Origin: Aquimarina sp. RZ0
GTDB taxonomy: Bacteria > Bacteroidota > Bacteroidia > Flavobacteriales > Flavobacteriaceae
Length of the DNA stretch: 64,000 nt
NCBI RefSeq assembly: GCF_008370685.1
Contig: NZ_VTZU01000002.1
Span: 62,001 to 126,000, forward strand
Direction: 5' to 3'
Translations under genes and position numbers: made by a program
Shown here: piece after piece, positions 18,820 to 27,403 of the stretch
Position numbering within the stretch: position 1 is the stretch's first letter
Layout: each line of letters begins with the position of its first letter
Notes under the pieces: model-generated
Told to the model about the DNA's origin: nothing
The model's input: the letters and a program-made list of their open reading frames with translations, nothing else
The model's database searches: none

Positions 18820-19241
18820 TGCTTTTAAAAAAATAAGGGAATTTCACGTTATTTTTAGAAATTTAAAGTGTATAAATAATATAGATTTATGTAGCGTGAG
18901 TTCGTGTTACGGATCTTTACGTTAGGTCTAAGTGATTTTTGATAGAATATCGTATCGAAAACTTGTGAATTTATGAAGTGATTTATAGTTCTTTGATTCT
19001 GGCGAAAAATAGTCGTTTTTTGATCAATTGAAATGTGTTTTGCACCTCATAGCAGTGTCCCGAAGTAAGAAAAAGCTGAAAATTGAGTCAAAAAGAGCAT
19101 GTTTTTATAACGAATTGAAAAAAAATCGAATCACTTCTACAACAAAAACCTATTCTATTAAAAAAAACACGGTTATTTATGGTTTCTGGTTACCTTAAAC
19201 TACCTTACATCAATAATTTTATTTAAAAATATGCAGTCAAA
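18820..19241. other. Gene-free stretch
   Basis: I find no ORF with coding character, no strong hairpin and no match to the repeat families here. It separates the sugar-acid operon from the DinB-like gene and presumably carries that gene's promoter. Confidence 0.5.
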
Positions 19242-19769
19242 ATGAATAAAATCGAAATGCTGAGTAAACAAACATTAGATACATATTTATGGGTTCATAA
19301 ATTGATTGATACCACACCTGATGAAAAATGGAACTCAATAGCTGATGTACTGGATTCAAATATAAACTGGCAGGTTGGACATCTGGTTATAAGCATCTAT
19401 TATCATTCAATTCTGGTGATAAAGGGACATCAGGAAGATGTATTAAAACAACTTTCGTTACAAAAGTATTTAGAGTTATATACTTTTAACTCATCTCCTA
19501 AAAAAGTGGTTGGAAAAATAAGTCCAAAAGAATTACGCAATCATTTAGATATTGTAGAAAAGAAATCTATAGAAGTACTTAATTCTTTATCGCAAAAAGA
19601 TCTTACTTCTGACCTGGTTCCGGGAAAAGTCGAACACCCGGTAGCTAAAACCAAATTCGAAGCCATCGACTGGAATATAAAACATACCATGTGGCATTGC
19701 GGACAAATAGCTAGTTTAAACCGAATAGTACACAAATCATATGGTTTTGAGCTCAAAAAAACTGAATGA
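19242..19769 (+). CDS. DinB-like superfamily protein
   Basis: 175 residues, four-helix bundle of the DinB/DUF664 type. The three expected metal-binding histidines can be placed at WQVGHL (H47), in the middle helix region, and in NIKHTMWHCGQIA near 153-159. These proteins usually bind a divalent metal; some are thiol-dependent transferases, most have no known substrate. The ATG start is preceded by a long gene-free region, and the gene stands alone. A second DinB-fold relative (DUF1569) is at 27404 on the other strand. Confidence 0.8.
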   Translation: MNKIEMLSKQTLDTYLWVHKLIDTTPDEKWNSIADVLDSNINWQVGHLVISIYYHSILVIKGHQEDVLKQLSLQKYLELYTFNSSPKKVVGKISPKELRNHLDIVEKKSIEVLNSLSQKDLTSDLVPGKVEHPVAKTKFEAIDWNIKHTMWHCGQIASLNRIVHKSYGFELKKTE

Positions 19770-20174
19770 GATTGCATCTTGCTCTTATTTTTTCAAACTT
19801 TGTTTCTTAATATCGCAGCTCTTATAGTTACAGATCCATTGTCACATTTCAATATGAATACTAATACCTCCTGATTAATATCGTTCTTGATGTAAAATAC
19901 CCATTAGAATTCCCTCTTTTTTGTGAAACTTAAAAACAAAAGAAGTTACAGGCTATGAAATATACTTTGCTTTTTTTCTCAAACAGGAAATTACTGCCAT
20001 TTATTCGAATATTTTCAAAAAGGAATTGAGTAAAGTAACCATCATCTGGTTCTCTCAAAAAATTGAATTGATCATGTACTATTTTTACAAAAAATGTTTA
20101 GATTAGAGTATGTATAACTATTAGGTTTATAACACATAAAACAACCACTTTTTAAGTGACTGATATAAAGCAAA
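19770..20174. other. Gene-free stretch, possibly decayed
   Basis: No intact gene. A 40-codon open stretch near 19970-20105 (reading ...LKQEITAIYSNIFKKELSK...) has protein-like composition but no start or partner, and could be a gene remnant. It adjoins a pseudogene-rich region. Confidence 0.35.
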
Positions 20175-21066
20175 TTGAATTATTTTAAAAATAAAATGGC
20201 ATTGGAAGAAAACGGATACGCTATAGTATCCAATATATATTCAGACAGAGAAATTAGCCAAATGCTAAGCTGTATAGAAAATGTAAATCAAACAGGGAAT
20301 TCTTTTTTAAAAACAAAAGAGCTATTTGCAATTCGTCAACTCATAAAAAAAATTCCAGCACTCACCAAAATGGTATTCAATAAAAAATTGACAGAACTAA
20401 TATCTTATCTTTCTGAATCCAATTACTTTCTTACAAAAGCTATCTATTTTGACAAACCAAAAGCATCAAACTGGTTTGTTGGATATCATAAGGATATCAG
20501 TATCTCTGTAGATAAAAAAGAGACTGTAGAGAGTTATAAGAACTGGACTTTAAAAAAAGGACAAAATGGAGTACAACCACCAATCAAAATATTACAGGAT
20601 ACTATAACCATTAGAATACATCTAGACGATACTGATGAAAATAATGGCGCGTTAAAAGTAATTCCTACATCACATCTAATACGATTTGTGATTAAAAAAT
20701 TCGTATAAATTCATTGAATTATTTTTTCTTTATGCAAGGCAAAAAAATCAAGCATAGCTATAGCTACGGTTTATTTTTTAAACGAAGTAGAAAGGAAAAA
20801 GAAACGATGAATATGCGAAATTTTTAGTTATAAATCGTATAAAAGGGGTAATTCGTGTTAATTCTAAAAGCTGCATAACAGAAAACGAATACCTTTGTAC
20901 AGTCAAAAAAGGTGGAATTATGCTCATGAAGCCGTTATTATTACACGCATCTGGCAGAACAGTTAATAACAAAAGGAGAAGAGTAATTCATTTGGAGTTC
21001 AACAAACACAGACTCACTGCCCCTCTAAAATGGTTAGAGTATTGCGAGATAAAAACTAATACATAA
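20175..21066 (+). pseudogene. Phytanoyl-CoA dioxygenase (PhyH) family gene interrupted by a MITE
   Basis: The first 168 codons encode the N-terminal part of a PhyH-type Fe(II)/2-oxoglutarate oxygenase, including the metal motif HKD (H105, D107). At 20677 a 160-bp element is inserted; the interrupted frame runs ten codons into it and stops at 20708. Beyond the element, 20842-21066 continues the same protein in frame once the element and one TAA duplication are removed: KGVIRV..., then KPLLLHASGRT with the distal His (H203 of the restored protein) and the 2-oxoglutarate Arg (R207), ending in ...EIKTNT. The restored protein is 242 residues, normal for the family. The start is TTG 20175 or ATG 20196. 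As it stands the product lacks the distal ligand and should be inactive. Confidence 0.88.
20680..20839. mobile_element. MITE, subfamily 1, copy A (inside the PhyH gene)
   Basis: 160 bp, starting TACGATTT and ending AAATCGTA, with imperfect inverted ends of about 30 bp. It is flanked by TAA direct repeats (20677-20679 and 20840-20842). It differs from the copy at 42986-43145 by a single base that I can see. It carries a 31-codon frame (20732-20827) that is not kept in the related element at 2170, so it is probably non-coding. A TAA/TTA duplication resembles IS5/IS1031-type or PIF/Harbinger-type target choice (inference). Confidence 0.88.
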
Positions 21067-21111
21067 CAAAAAATAGTCTTTTTTAACAACTTTACATTTA
21101 TAGATCATAAA

Positions 21112-22014
21112 ATGGATACAATCAATATCAAAAATGTTACGGTTTGTGGAGCAGGTGTATTGGGCGGTCAAATTGCTTTTCAAACTGCGTTTCATAGATT
21201 TAATGTCACTATTTATGATATTAGCAATGAAATTTTAGAAAAAGCCACAATAAAATTTAAACTCCTGAGTAAAACTTACAAAAAAGATATAAGTGCTACG
21301 CAAAAAGAAGTAGATGCTGCAATAGCTCGTATCAAATTTTCTACAAACCTAAAAGAAGCAACAAAGGATGCTGATCTTGTTATAGAAGCCATCCCAGAAA
21401 ACATACGAGTAAAAAAAGAATTTTACATACAACTAGCCAAGGTTGCCCCTCTCAAAAGTATTTTTTGCACTAATTCTTCTACATTACTCCCTAGCATGTT
21501 TGCACAAGAAACTGGCAGACCTGAACGTTTTCTTGCATTACACTTTTCTAATTTAATTTGGAAACATAACACTGCCGAAATTATGGGGCATCCTACAACC
21601 AGCCCAAAAGTATTTGAGGCTATCGTAGATTTTTCTAAAGCGATCGGTATGGTAGCATTGCCTATCCATAAAGAACAATCAGGTTATATACTTAATTCGT
21701 TACTAGCTCCATTCCTTCGAAGTGCTCTGCATCTATATGTAAATAACATATCAGATCCTGAAACCATAGATAAAACCTGGATAAAAGCTTCTGGTTCTCC
21801 CATGGGACCATTTGGTATTTGTGATGTGGTAGGGATCACTACTATCTGTAATATCAACAAAATATTAGCAGATACTGGAGATGAGCTCTCCAAAATGATA
21901 GTCAAAGAACTACAGGAAAACTTTATTAGTAAAGGAAAACTCGGTATTCCTACAGGCAAAGGGTTTTATAATTATCCTAACCCAGCGTATGAGCAAGAAG
22001 ATTTCTTAAAATAA
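21112..22014 (+). CDS. 3-hydroxyacyl-CoA dehydrogenase
   Basis: 300 residues, ATG start. The NAD-binding Rossmann motif CGAGVLGGQIA is at 11-21 and the first strand ends in acidic YDI (NAD preference). ADLVIEAIPEN and FCTNSSTLLPS are the usual family segments; HFSN holds the catalytic His and a Glu lies about 12 residues on. The C-terminal helical domain has SGYILNSLLAPFL and SPMGPFGICDVVG. The enzyme oxidises 3-hydroxyacyl-CoA (probably short chain, 3-hydroxybutyryl-CoA type) to the 3-keto form. It stands alone between a broken dioxygenase gene and an IS200-like element. Confidence 0.88.
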   Translation: MDTINIKNVTVCGAGVLGGQIAFQTAFHRFNVTIYDISNEILEKATIKFKLLSKTYKKDISATQKEVDAAIARIKFSTNLKEATKDADLVIEAIPENIRVKKEFYIQLAKVAPLKSIFCTNSSTLLPSMFAQETGRPERFLALHFSNLIWKHNTAEIMGHPTTSPKVFEAIVDFSKAIGMVALPIHKEQSGYILNSLLAPFLRSALHLYVNNISDPETIDKTWIKASGSPMGPFGICDVVGITTICNINKILADTGDELSKMIVKELQENFISKGKLGIPTGKGFYNYPNPAYEQEDFLK

Positions 22015-22195
22015 TGAGCTTACCTTTGTGCTACTTTTTAAATTGCATTGCAAAAAAACACACCTTACCTATTTCTGTTTTAGGTATTAGATGTGCTACT
22101 CCAGAAAGAAAATATCAAAACGCCGGTAGAACATATATTCTTTTATAACTAAGCAATATAATTTAGGTTTTAAAATAAAAGGAAAGCTTAAACTA

Positions 22196-22760
22196 AACCA
22201 CCCTGCACTTAAAGTGCAGGGGTTTGATTTTACTAGGGATTAAAGTCCCCTCTTGCCTATTCCTTTATGAAATTGGAATTATCACTACCATCTCGCCTGT
22301 GATGTTCCAAATATTCATTGACCATCTCATCTGTGATGTTTCACCTACTCCAAACACCGTAACCATGTGCCCAAAAATGTTTACCCCAATAGCGATCTCG
22401 TATACTAGAAAACTCTTGTTGTAACTTCCTTGATGTTCTTCCTCTTAAATGTTTTACTATATAACTAACACTCAACTTTGGAGCATATTCAATGTGCATA
22501 TCAACGTGATCTACACCAACAAAACCTTTCAATATCTCAATACTTTCTGCTTCACAAATCTGAATCAAAAGTTCTCTATAACGAATTTGAATATCTCCTC
22601 GAAGCACTTTATACCTATACTTAGTAGACCAAACTATATGACAGGTCAATCGAATAACTGTATGAGTCCCTTTTCTTATTTTTGAATCCATCAAATCTAA
22701 GATATAGATTTTTTCGCATTACTAAAGTGCCGCAATGAAACTGCAGGGCTTTCACTCAAA
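22196..22760 (-). mobile_element. IS200/IS605-family element, degenerate
   Basis: The element has a single minus-strand Y1 transposase gene and no inverted terminal repeats, as expected for IS200. A perfect hairpin CCCTGCACTT-A-AAGTGCAGGG (22201-22221) lies beyond the 3' end of the gene, where the right-end recognition hairpin belongs. A weaker structure around 22720-22740 sits at the other end. The boundaries are approximate. The transposase is inactivated (see the pseudogene entry). Confidence 0.75.
22257..22694 (-). pseudogene. tnpA: IS200-type transposase TnpA, broken by an in-frame stop
   Basis: The open part (117 residues, to 22341) matches the Y1 transposase family: HIVWSTKYRYKVL near the start and HFWAHGYGVWS at the end. 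A TGA after GVWSR is followed in the same frame by NITDEMVNEYLEHH and a natural TAG at 22257-22259, so the stop probably replaces a Gly codon (GGA). The lost part contains the helix with the expected catalytic tyrosine (NEYLEHH). In addition the HUH motif reads HVD (residues 63-65) instead of HxH. Both changes should abolish activity. Confidence 0.85.
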
Positions 22761-23428
22761 TTTGAGACCAGTAAACTACCTCGTAGCAAGCCCACGAGGC
22801 GTGTATTAAAAAAAACATCTTGATTTCGAGGCAAGCCTCAAAGCATTTAAATCTCGATCATCGAGCAAATAGATAATAAAACTAAACATAACCATTATTT
22901 AGAAATAAGTAAATCTTTTTCAAAAACATATCGATAAGCGTTACTTTTTTAAATTTTTGGGTAGCGGCTATTGGGCACATATTAAACCTGACGATTATTT
23001 TTCCATAAAGAAACTGTGTAATCAATACCATATTCCAAACGACCACGAATTATCATTAAAGGATTGATTTTGATGATTTGCAAAAAAAACATCTGTACAA
23101 AGGAGAGCTCAGCCCTATGCTATTCACTGCACGCAAACTATTCGATTCATAAGGTTCTCATTATATTAGTAGTCAAAGCCCAATATTGATGTACTAAACC
23201 CTGTATTGTGGCATTTTTCTATGAAAACTATAAGTATTATTAGACATATGCACAACAGATATATCATTATGAAGCAAGTGTTGGATTGAGGGATTAGTTC
23301 ATTTTACAACAACGCAATTTTTATAGGAAGGAAAGAATAGTAATTAACAGAAAAAAACATAAAAGTAATGGTAACATTTTGTGTTATTATGACATATATA
23401 TAACGCTAAAAATTAAACAGAAATTCAT
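22695..23428. other. Gene-free stretch with one dispersed repeat
   Basis: It contains the left side of the IS200 element to about 22760 and triple-hairpin repeat copy 2 (22770-22870). Around 23060-23140 a short frame reads ...LYKGELSPMLFTARKLFDS before a stop, which may be the remnant of a lost gene. No intact gene is present. Confidence 0.5.
22770..22870 (+). repeat. Triple-hairpin dispersed repeat, copy 2
   Basis: Starts AGTAAACTACCTCG, keeps the second hairpin CGAGGCAAGCCTC and the third CTCGATCATCGAG. It begins 10 bp beyond the end of the IS200-like element. Confidence 0.85.
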
Positions 23429-24006
23429 ATGAAAAACTTATTATTACTGTTTTCTCTATTCGTACTAGTATCTTGTAAATCTGACAAATCAAATAAGCTT
23501 CTAAAAAAACACGATCATTCAAAGCATATAATCCAAAAGGTAAAAAACTTGAAAGCAATTAACTTCTACAATAAAGGTATTGAACTACTAGAACAAAGAA
23601 AATTGGATTCAGCAAAAACCTATTTAAAAAAGGCACTAGAGATCGAACAAAGCCCTATTATATTAAATGAACTTGGAACAATTGCATTAAATGAAGAAAA
23701 CCGTCAAAAGGCCTTAAATTATTATAATGAAAGTATAAAACAAGATCTTAGTTATTGGCCAGGTCATATTAATAAGTCAAGAATATTTATTTTAGAATCT
23801 CATTTTAAAAGTGCCGAAAAAACTTTGAAAGATATGTTGATCAAATGTGAATCTGACTATTGAAAGGCCTATGCAAACCTTCATCTGACTTATATATAAA
23901 TGGGAATTTAAATTGTAAAAACGCGAAAAAATCAGCAAAAAAAGCCAAGCTATTAAAAACAGATATGCAATCAAAAAATCATATGAGAAAGTTATTGACG
24001 GAATAG
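23429..24006 (+). pseudogene. TPR lipoprotein gene with premature stop and frameshift
   Basis: The open part codes for 144 residues: a lipoprotein signal peptide with lipobox LVSC (C16), then tetratricopeptide-like helices (INFYNKGIELLEQRKLDSAK, PIILNELGTIALNEENRQKA, and a third repeat). It stops at TGA 23861-23863, but the same frame goes on with KAYANLHLTYI, and after a frame change in the TATATATA run at about 23891-23898 it continues as NGNLNCKNAKKSAKKAKLLK to TAG at 24004-24006. The natural reading is CESDYW-KAYANLHL, so a TGG codon seems to have become TGA. The protein would have been a periplasmic or outer-membrane TPR lipoprotein of about 190 residues. Confidence 0.72.
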
Positions 24007-24454
24007 CGAAAAACTGTAATTAATCGAATAGATGGCTCAGTCGTTAATGGTCATACATTCATTTTTTAAACTTCTCTCAAATAAAAACTAATCTAGAAGA
24101 ATCCGGAATTATTTCTTTATAATGTTTGCTATCATCTACCTTGATGGAATCTTCATTATTTAATTTTTATTGTTTTTTTGACAGACAAATGAGAGAAATT
24201 ATTTTGATAAAAAAATTGATTACCAAAAAGAACTCCATAAGATTCATTATCCTCTTTTAAAGCCCACTAACTACATCATAAAGCATTGTTTTTATCAAAA
24301 AAGTTATTATTTATTCGTAAAGCCATAAAAAAAATCCGCTATTTCGTCTGCAAAATATTTGTATATTTTTCAGTATCTCCACTACCTTTTTACTATCTTA
24401 GTTATCAACTCATTGAATCATATTAAAAACATAGAAATTAGTATTTTTCTATCT
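24007..24454. other. Gene-free stretch before the hydroxylase gene
   Basis: AT-rich sequence with no convincing ORF or hairpin. A run of hydrophobic codons at 24359-24454 is in frame with the hydroxylase gene but starts with TTG and does not look like part of that family. Confidence 0.45.
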
Positions 24455-25081
24455 ATGAAAAGACACCAGATAATGAATCACTACGCCAGTCCGAAAACAC
24501 AATACGAAGACCGAATTAAACTACCATTTTCTTTTGATGTAACTAAAATGCTATTAGAATTTGAGGCTTTAAAACTTGGTCATTTTGAGTATTATGATGC
24601 AATTCCTTTACGGTCTCCCGCACATCTGGTAGACACCTCACTGCCTTTTCCTCCACCCGCAGATGATTATGCCGATGGTTCATGGACGCACTGGCTGGAC
24701 ACCAATGAACTAAAAACATCTCCATACCTAACGCGTGTTGTAGATACTTTTCGGGAACACACACAAGTTACCTTAGTTCGTTTATTAAGACTGGCTCCTG
24801 GCGCTGTGGTTCAAGAACATACAGATCCTACCCTGGCACTAGAAATTTCTAAATCTGTAATTCGACTTACGATTCCTATTCTTAATAAGGACAAAATTGA
24901 GTTTTTTCTAAACGGGATTCCAGTGCCCATGCAGCCTGGAGAATGCTGGTATTTGCGACTTAGTGATCCTCATAAAGTACATAATCTTGGAGATAGCGAA
25001 CGTGTTAACCTGACGATAGATATGATCCCTAATGATTGGATTCGAGAAATAATTTCTAACAGCCAGTTAACCACAAAATAG
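24455..25081 (+). CDS. Aspartyl/asparaginyl beta-hydroxylase domain protein
   Basis: About 208 residues from the ATG at 24455 (an ATG at 24473 is also possible; an in-frame TTG at 24359 would add an unlikely hydrophobic extension). The core VVQEHTDPTLAL supplies the HxD metal ligands, VIRLTIPI a core strand, and DPHKVHNLGDSERVNLTIDMI the distal His and the 2-oxoglutarate-binding Arg. This is the layout of the Asp/Asn beta-hydroxylase fold of Fe(II)/2-oxoglutarate oxygenases. The substrate is unknown. A small methyltransferase gene follows 54 bp downstream; the two may be co-expressed. Confidence 0.8.
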   Translation: MKRHQIMNHYASPKTQYEDRIKLPFSFDVTKMLLEFEALKLGHFEYYDAIPLRSPAHLVDTSLPFPPPADDYADGSWTHWLDTNELKTSPYLTRVVDTFREHTQVTLVRLLRLAPGAVVQEHTDPTLALEISKSVIRLTIPILNKDKIEFFLNGIPVPMQPGECWYLRLSDPHKVHNLGDSERVNLTIDMIPNDWIREIISNSQLTTK

Positions 25082-25135
25082 CATTTTTATTTTTTCATAA
25101 AAACACTCGCTTAAAAGATATCTGAATTTAAAAAT

Positions 25136-25621
25136 ATGAATTATTCCTTTATCCCGGTAAATGATCCCTATGCTCCTACTCCTACTGAGGTTGTACAGCA
25201 CAAATTAGACCTATTAGCATTACAAGATGGGGAAACCGTTTTTGACCTTGGTTGTGGGGATGCCAGACAATTGATAATGGCCTGTGCTATGGCTAACGTA
25301 ACTTGTATAGGGTATGAAATACTACCCGAAGCAATTGAAGATGCTAATAAAAACATAAAAGATGCGCAGCTATCGGATCAAATAGAAATCAAGATAGAAG
25401 ATATTTATAAGGCTGATATTTCTGAAGCTGATGCCTTAATCCTCTATTTTTCGAGAAGTGTACTTGGTGTATTATCTCGCAAACTAGAAAATGAACTCCC
25501 TACAGGTGCCAGAATTGCAACACATCAGTTTGATATTCCTGGGTGGAGTGCAGAAATAGAGAAAGAAGTATTACAAAAGGATGGATCAATAGAAAAAATA
25601 TATTTATACCGCAAAATATGA
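25136..25621 (+). CDS. Small class I SAM-dependent methyltransferase
   Basis: 161 residues. Motif I VFDLGCGDARQL (37-48) and the acidic end of strand 2 in GYEILPEA form the SAM site; IEIKIEDIYKADISEADALILYF covers motifs II-IV. The segment PTEVVQHKLDLLALQDGE is the usual beginning of this small methyltransferase type, related to histone-lysine-like or ribosomal-protein-type enzymes. The protein has no extra substrate domain, and the target is unknown. It follows the hydroxylase-like gene in the same direction. Confidence 0.8.
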   Translation: MNYSFIPVNDPYAPTPTEVVQHKLDLLALQDGETVFDLGCGDARQLIMACAMANVTCIGYEILPEAIEDANKNIKDAQLSDQIEIKIEDIYKADISEADALILYFSRSVLGVLSRKLENELPTGARIATHQFDIPGWSAEIEKEVLQKDGSIEKIYLYRKI

Positions 25622-25693
25622 GGCTTGTAGCACTATTTGCAACAATTTGGAACAAACATTGTCATTATCAGTAATCATAACTGCGAATTGAGA

Positions 25694-27151
25694 ATGTGTC
25701 TACAAAAATTAATCAAAATTCTGTTGATCTCTTGCATAGTATCTATTATCAATCAGGAAAAACTTAATGCCCAAAACAAACAATTTAATCCAGAAGAAAA
25801 ATTTTCTGTAGATAGTTTAACAACCTGGACAATTAAGCTGATGTCAGAAATTAGCAAAGCGCATCCTGGTTTCTATCGATATACTAATAAAGAAAGATTT
25901 AATTTTATAATTGACTCTACGAATTATACAATCAAAGATTCACTCACTACATTGGCCTATTATAGAAAACTTAAACCTTTATTTGCAAAAATAGGGTGCT
26001 TACATACTTCTGTCGACTTATCAGAACACTATAAAACTTATATTACTAAAGAATCAAAATTAATTCCGATAACGGTTTTTATAGACAAAGACAAACACGT
26101 ATTCATTACCAAAGATTATTCAGACAAAAAATCTTTAGCAATTAAAAGTGAAATTATCTCTATAAATGGTAAACCAATTTCAGAAATAATAAATAAAATG
26201 TTACTGGCAGTCCCATCTGATGGAGTTAACCAAACATTAAAAACACTTCTGCTGAATCATCGTTTTGCTTTCTGGTATCAATCAATAATTGAATTAAATA
26301 AGGATTATGAAATTGAAATAAAACTAAATAACAGTATTGAAAAACATATTGTAAAAGGTGTTTCAAAAGAAATTTTTCCTTCATTAGAGTCTGTTTTAGT
26401 AAATAAAAAACAGTTAGATTTTAAAATTAAAGATTCTATTGCTTTTCTTACAATTCACTCTTTTGCTAAAACGGTTATAAAGAAAAACGGGCAGAATTAT
26501 AAAAAATTCATAAAAGAAAGCTTTAAAATTTTACGGAACAAGAAAGTAAAAAACCTTATTATAGATATTCGTTACAACTCAGGAGGAACAGATGGCAATG
26601 CTGCCTTTCTTGCTTCTCATTTTTTTGATCAGCCTTTTAAGTATTGGGATAAGATTGAAGTTACAGACAAAATAGCCATAGAAATCAAAGGCATCAACAC
26701 TATTTTTTTTAAAAAACCAATACAAAAAGATAGTACATATCATTGGAGAGGAGCTAGATCGTGGCTTACAAAGGAGTTTAATTATTATAAATTACAAAAA
26801 CCTGCAAAAGATAATTATACAGGAAATGTATACATAATTACCAATGGTCTATGCATATCCTCCTGTAGTGATCTGGTAGCGATCCTATCTCATAACAAAA
26901 AAGCCACTATTGTAGGTCAGGAAAGTGGTGGAGGTTTTCAGGGAAATACAAGTGGAATGATGCCTGTGTCAGAAATTTATGCCAATATGTTGATTACAAT
27001 CCCACTTCAGAAATATACCAATGCTGTAGATATGAATAAAAATTTTGGACGTGGAACAATCCCTGATTTTATTATAGAACCAACACTTGATGATTGGATT
27101 GACAAAAAAGATATTGAAATGGATTTTGTAATAAAACAACTCAAAAAATAA
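25694..27151 (+). CDS. Secreted S41-family peptidase (C-terminal processing protease type)
   Basis: 485 residues from the ATG at 25694. An N-terminal hydrophobic segment (about 5-22) is a signal peptide ending near NAQ. Residues 30-130 are a helical N-terminal domain (EISKAHPGFYRYT, IGCLHTSVDLS), then a PDZ-like part (KSEIISINGKPISEII) and the S41 core: LIIDIRYNSGGTDGNAAFLA, VYIITNGLCISSCSDL with the probable catalytic Ser, and VGQESGGGFQGNTSG. The family cleaves extracytoplasmic proteins near their C-termini. A start at 25637 is possible but would put 19 polar residues before the signal peptide. Repeat copy 3 follows 90 bp after the stop. Confidence 0.85.
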   Translation: MCLQKLIKILLISCIVSIINQEKLNAQNKQFNPEEKFSVDSLTTWTIKLMSEISKAHPGFYRYTNKERFNFIIDSTNYTIKDSLTTLAYYRKLKPLFAKIGCLHTSVDLSEHYKTYITKESKLIPITVFIDKDKHVFITKDYSDKKSLAIKSEIISINGKPISEIINKMLLAVPSDGVNQTLKTLLLNHRFAFWYQSIIELNKDYEIEIKLNNSIEKHIVKGVSKEIFPSLESVLVNKKQLDFKIKDSIAFLTIHSFAKTVIKKNGQNYKKFIKESFKILRNKKVKNLIIDIRYNSGGTDGNAAFLASHFFDQPFKYWDKIEVTDKIAIEIKGINTIFFKKPIQKDSTYHWRGARSWLTKEFNYYKLQKPAKDNYTGNVYIITNGLCISSCSDLVAILSHNKKATIVGQESGGGFQGNTSGMMPVSEIYANMLITIPLQKYTNAVDMNKNFGRGTIPDFIIEPTLDDWIDKKDIEMDFVIKQLKK

Positions 27152-27241
27152 TATCTTATGATTAGTATTATTGTAGATTATAATATCAATTCTGAATTGA
27201 ATTTATTCATAAGTATCAGGTAAAGAGATACCGCTTTATTG

Positions 27242-27349
27242 AGTAAACTACGACAGGTCAAGCCGAGACTTTGATTGGGAAAAAACATTTCGATTTCGAG
27301 GCTAGCCTCCTTTAGATTAACATCTAAATCTCTATTATTGAGTAAATTT
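27242..27349 (+). repeat. Triple-hairpin dispersed repeat, copy 3 (diverged)
   Basis: Starts AGTAAACTAC and ends AGTAAATTT. The first hairpin is eroded (GACAGGTCAAGCCGAGAC), while the second (CGAGGCTAGCCTC) and third (CTATTATTGAG) are recognisable. It lies 90 bp after the stop of a same-direction gene. Confidence 0.75.
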
Positions 27350-27351
27350 TA

Positions 27352-27393
27352 AGGGGTAATTTTAAATCAGGATGGTATAATACGATTTATAAC
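27352..27393. mobile_element. Adjacent MITE end fragments
   Basis: GGGGTAATTTTAAATCAGGA followed by TGGTA resembles the right end of the subfamily 2 element (2301-2323). It is followed by TAA and then TACGATTTATAACTA, which equals the right end of subfamily 1 read in reverse. The two solo ends lie back to back around one TAA, just past the 3' end of the minus-strand gene at 27404. Confidence 0.5.
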
Positions 27394-27403
27394 TACTATA
27401 CGT

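Noticed and set aside
20732-20827. A 31-codon frame inside the 160-bp MITE, present in both subfamily 1 copies
   Set aside because: The related element at 2170 lacks the start and frame, and the only difference between the two copies changes an amino acid (Arg to Pro), so coding function is unlikely.
22015-22195. Short frame reading SVLGIRCATPERKYQNAGRT
   Set aside because: No start, no family resemblance and only about 25 codons; probably chance or an unreadable remnant.
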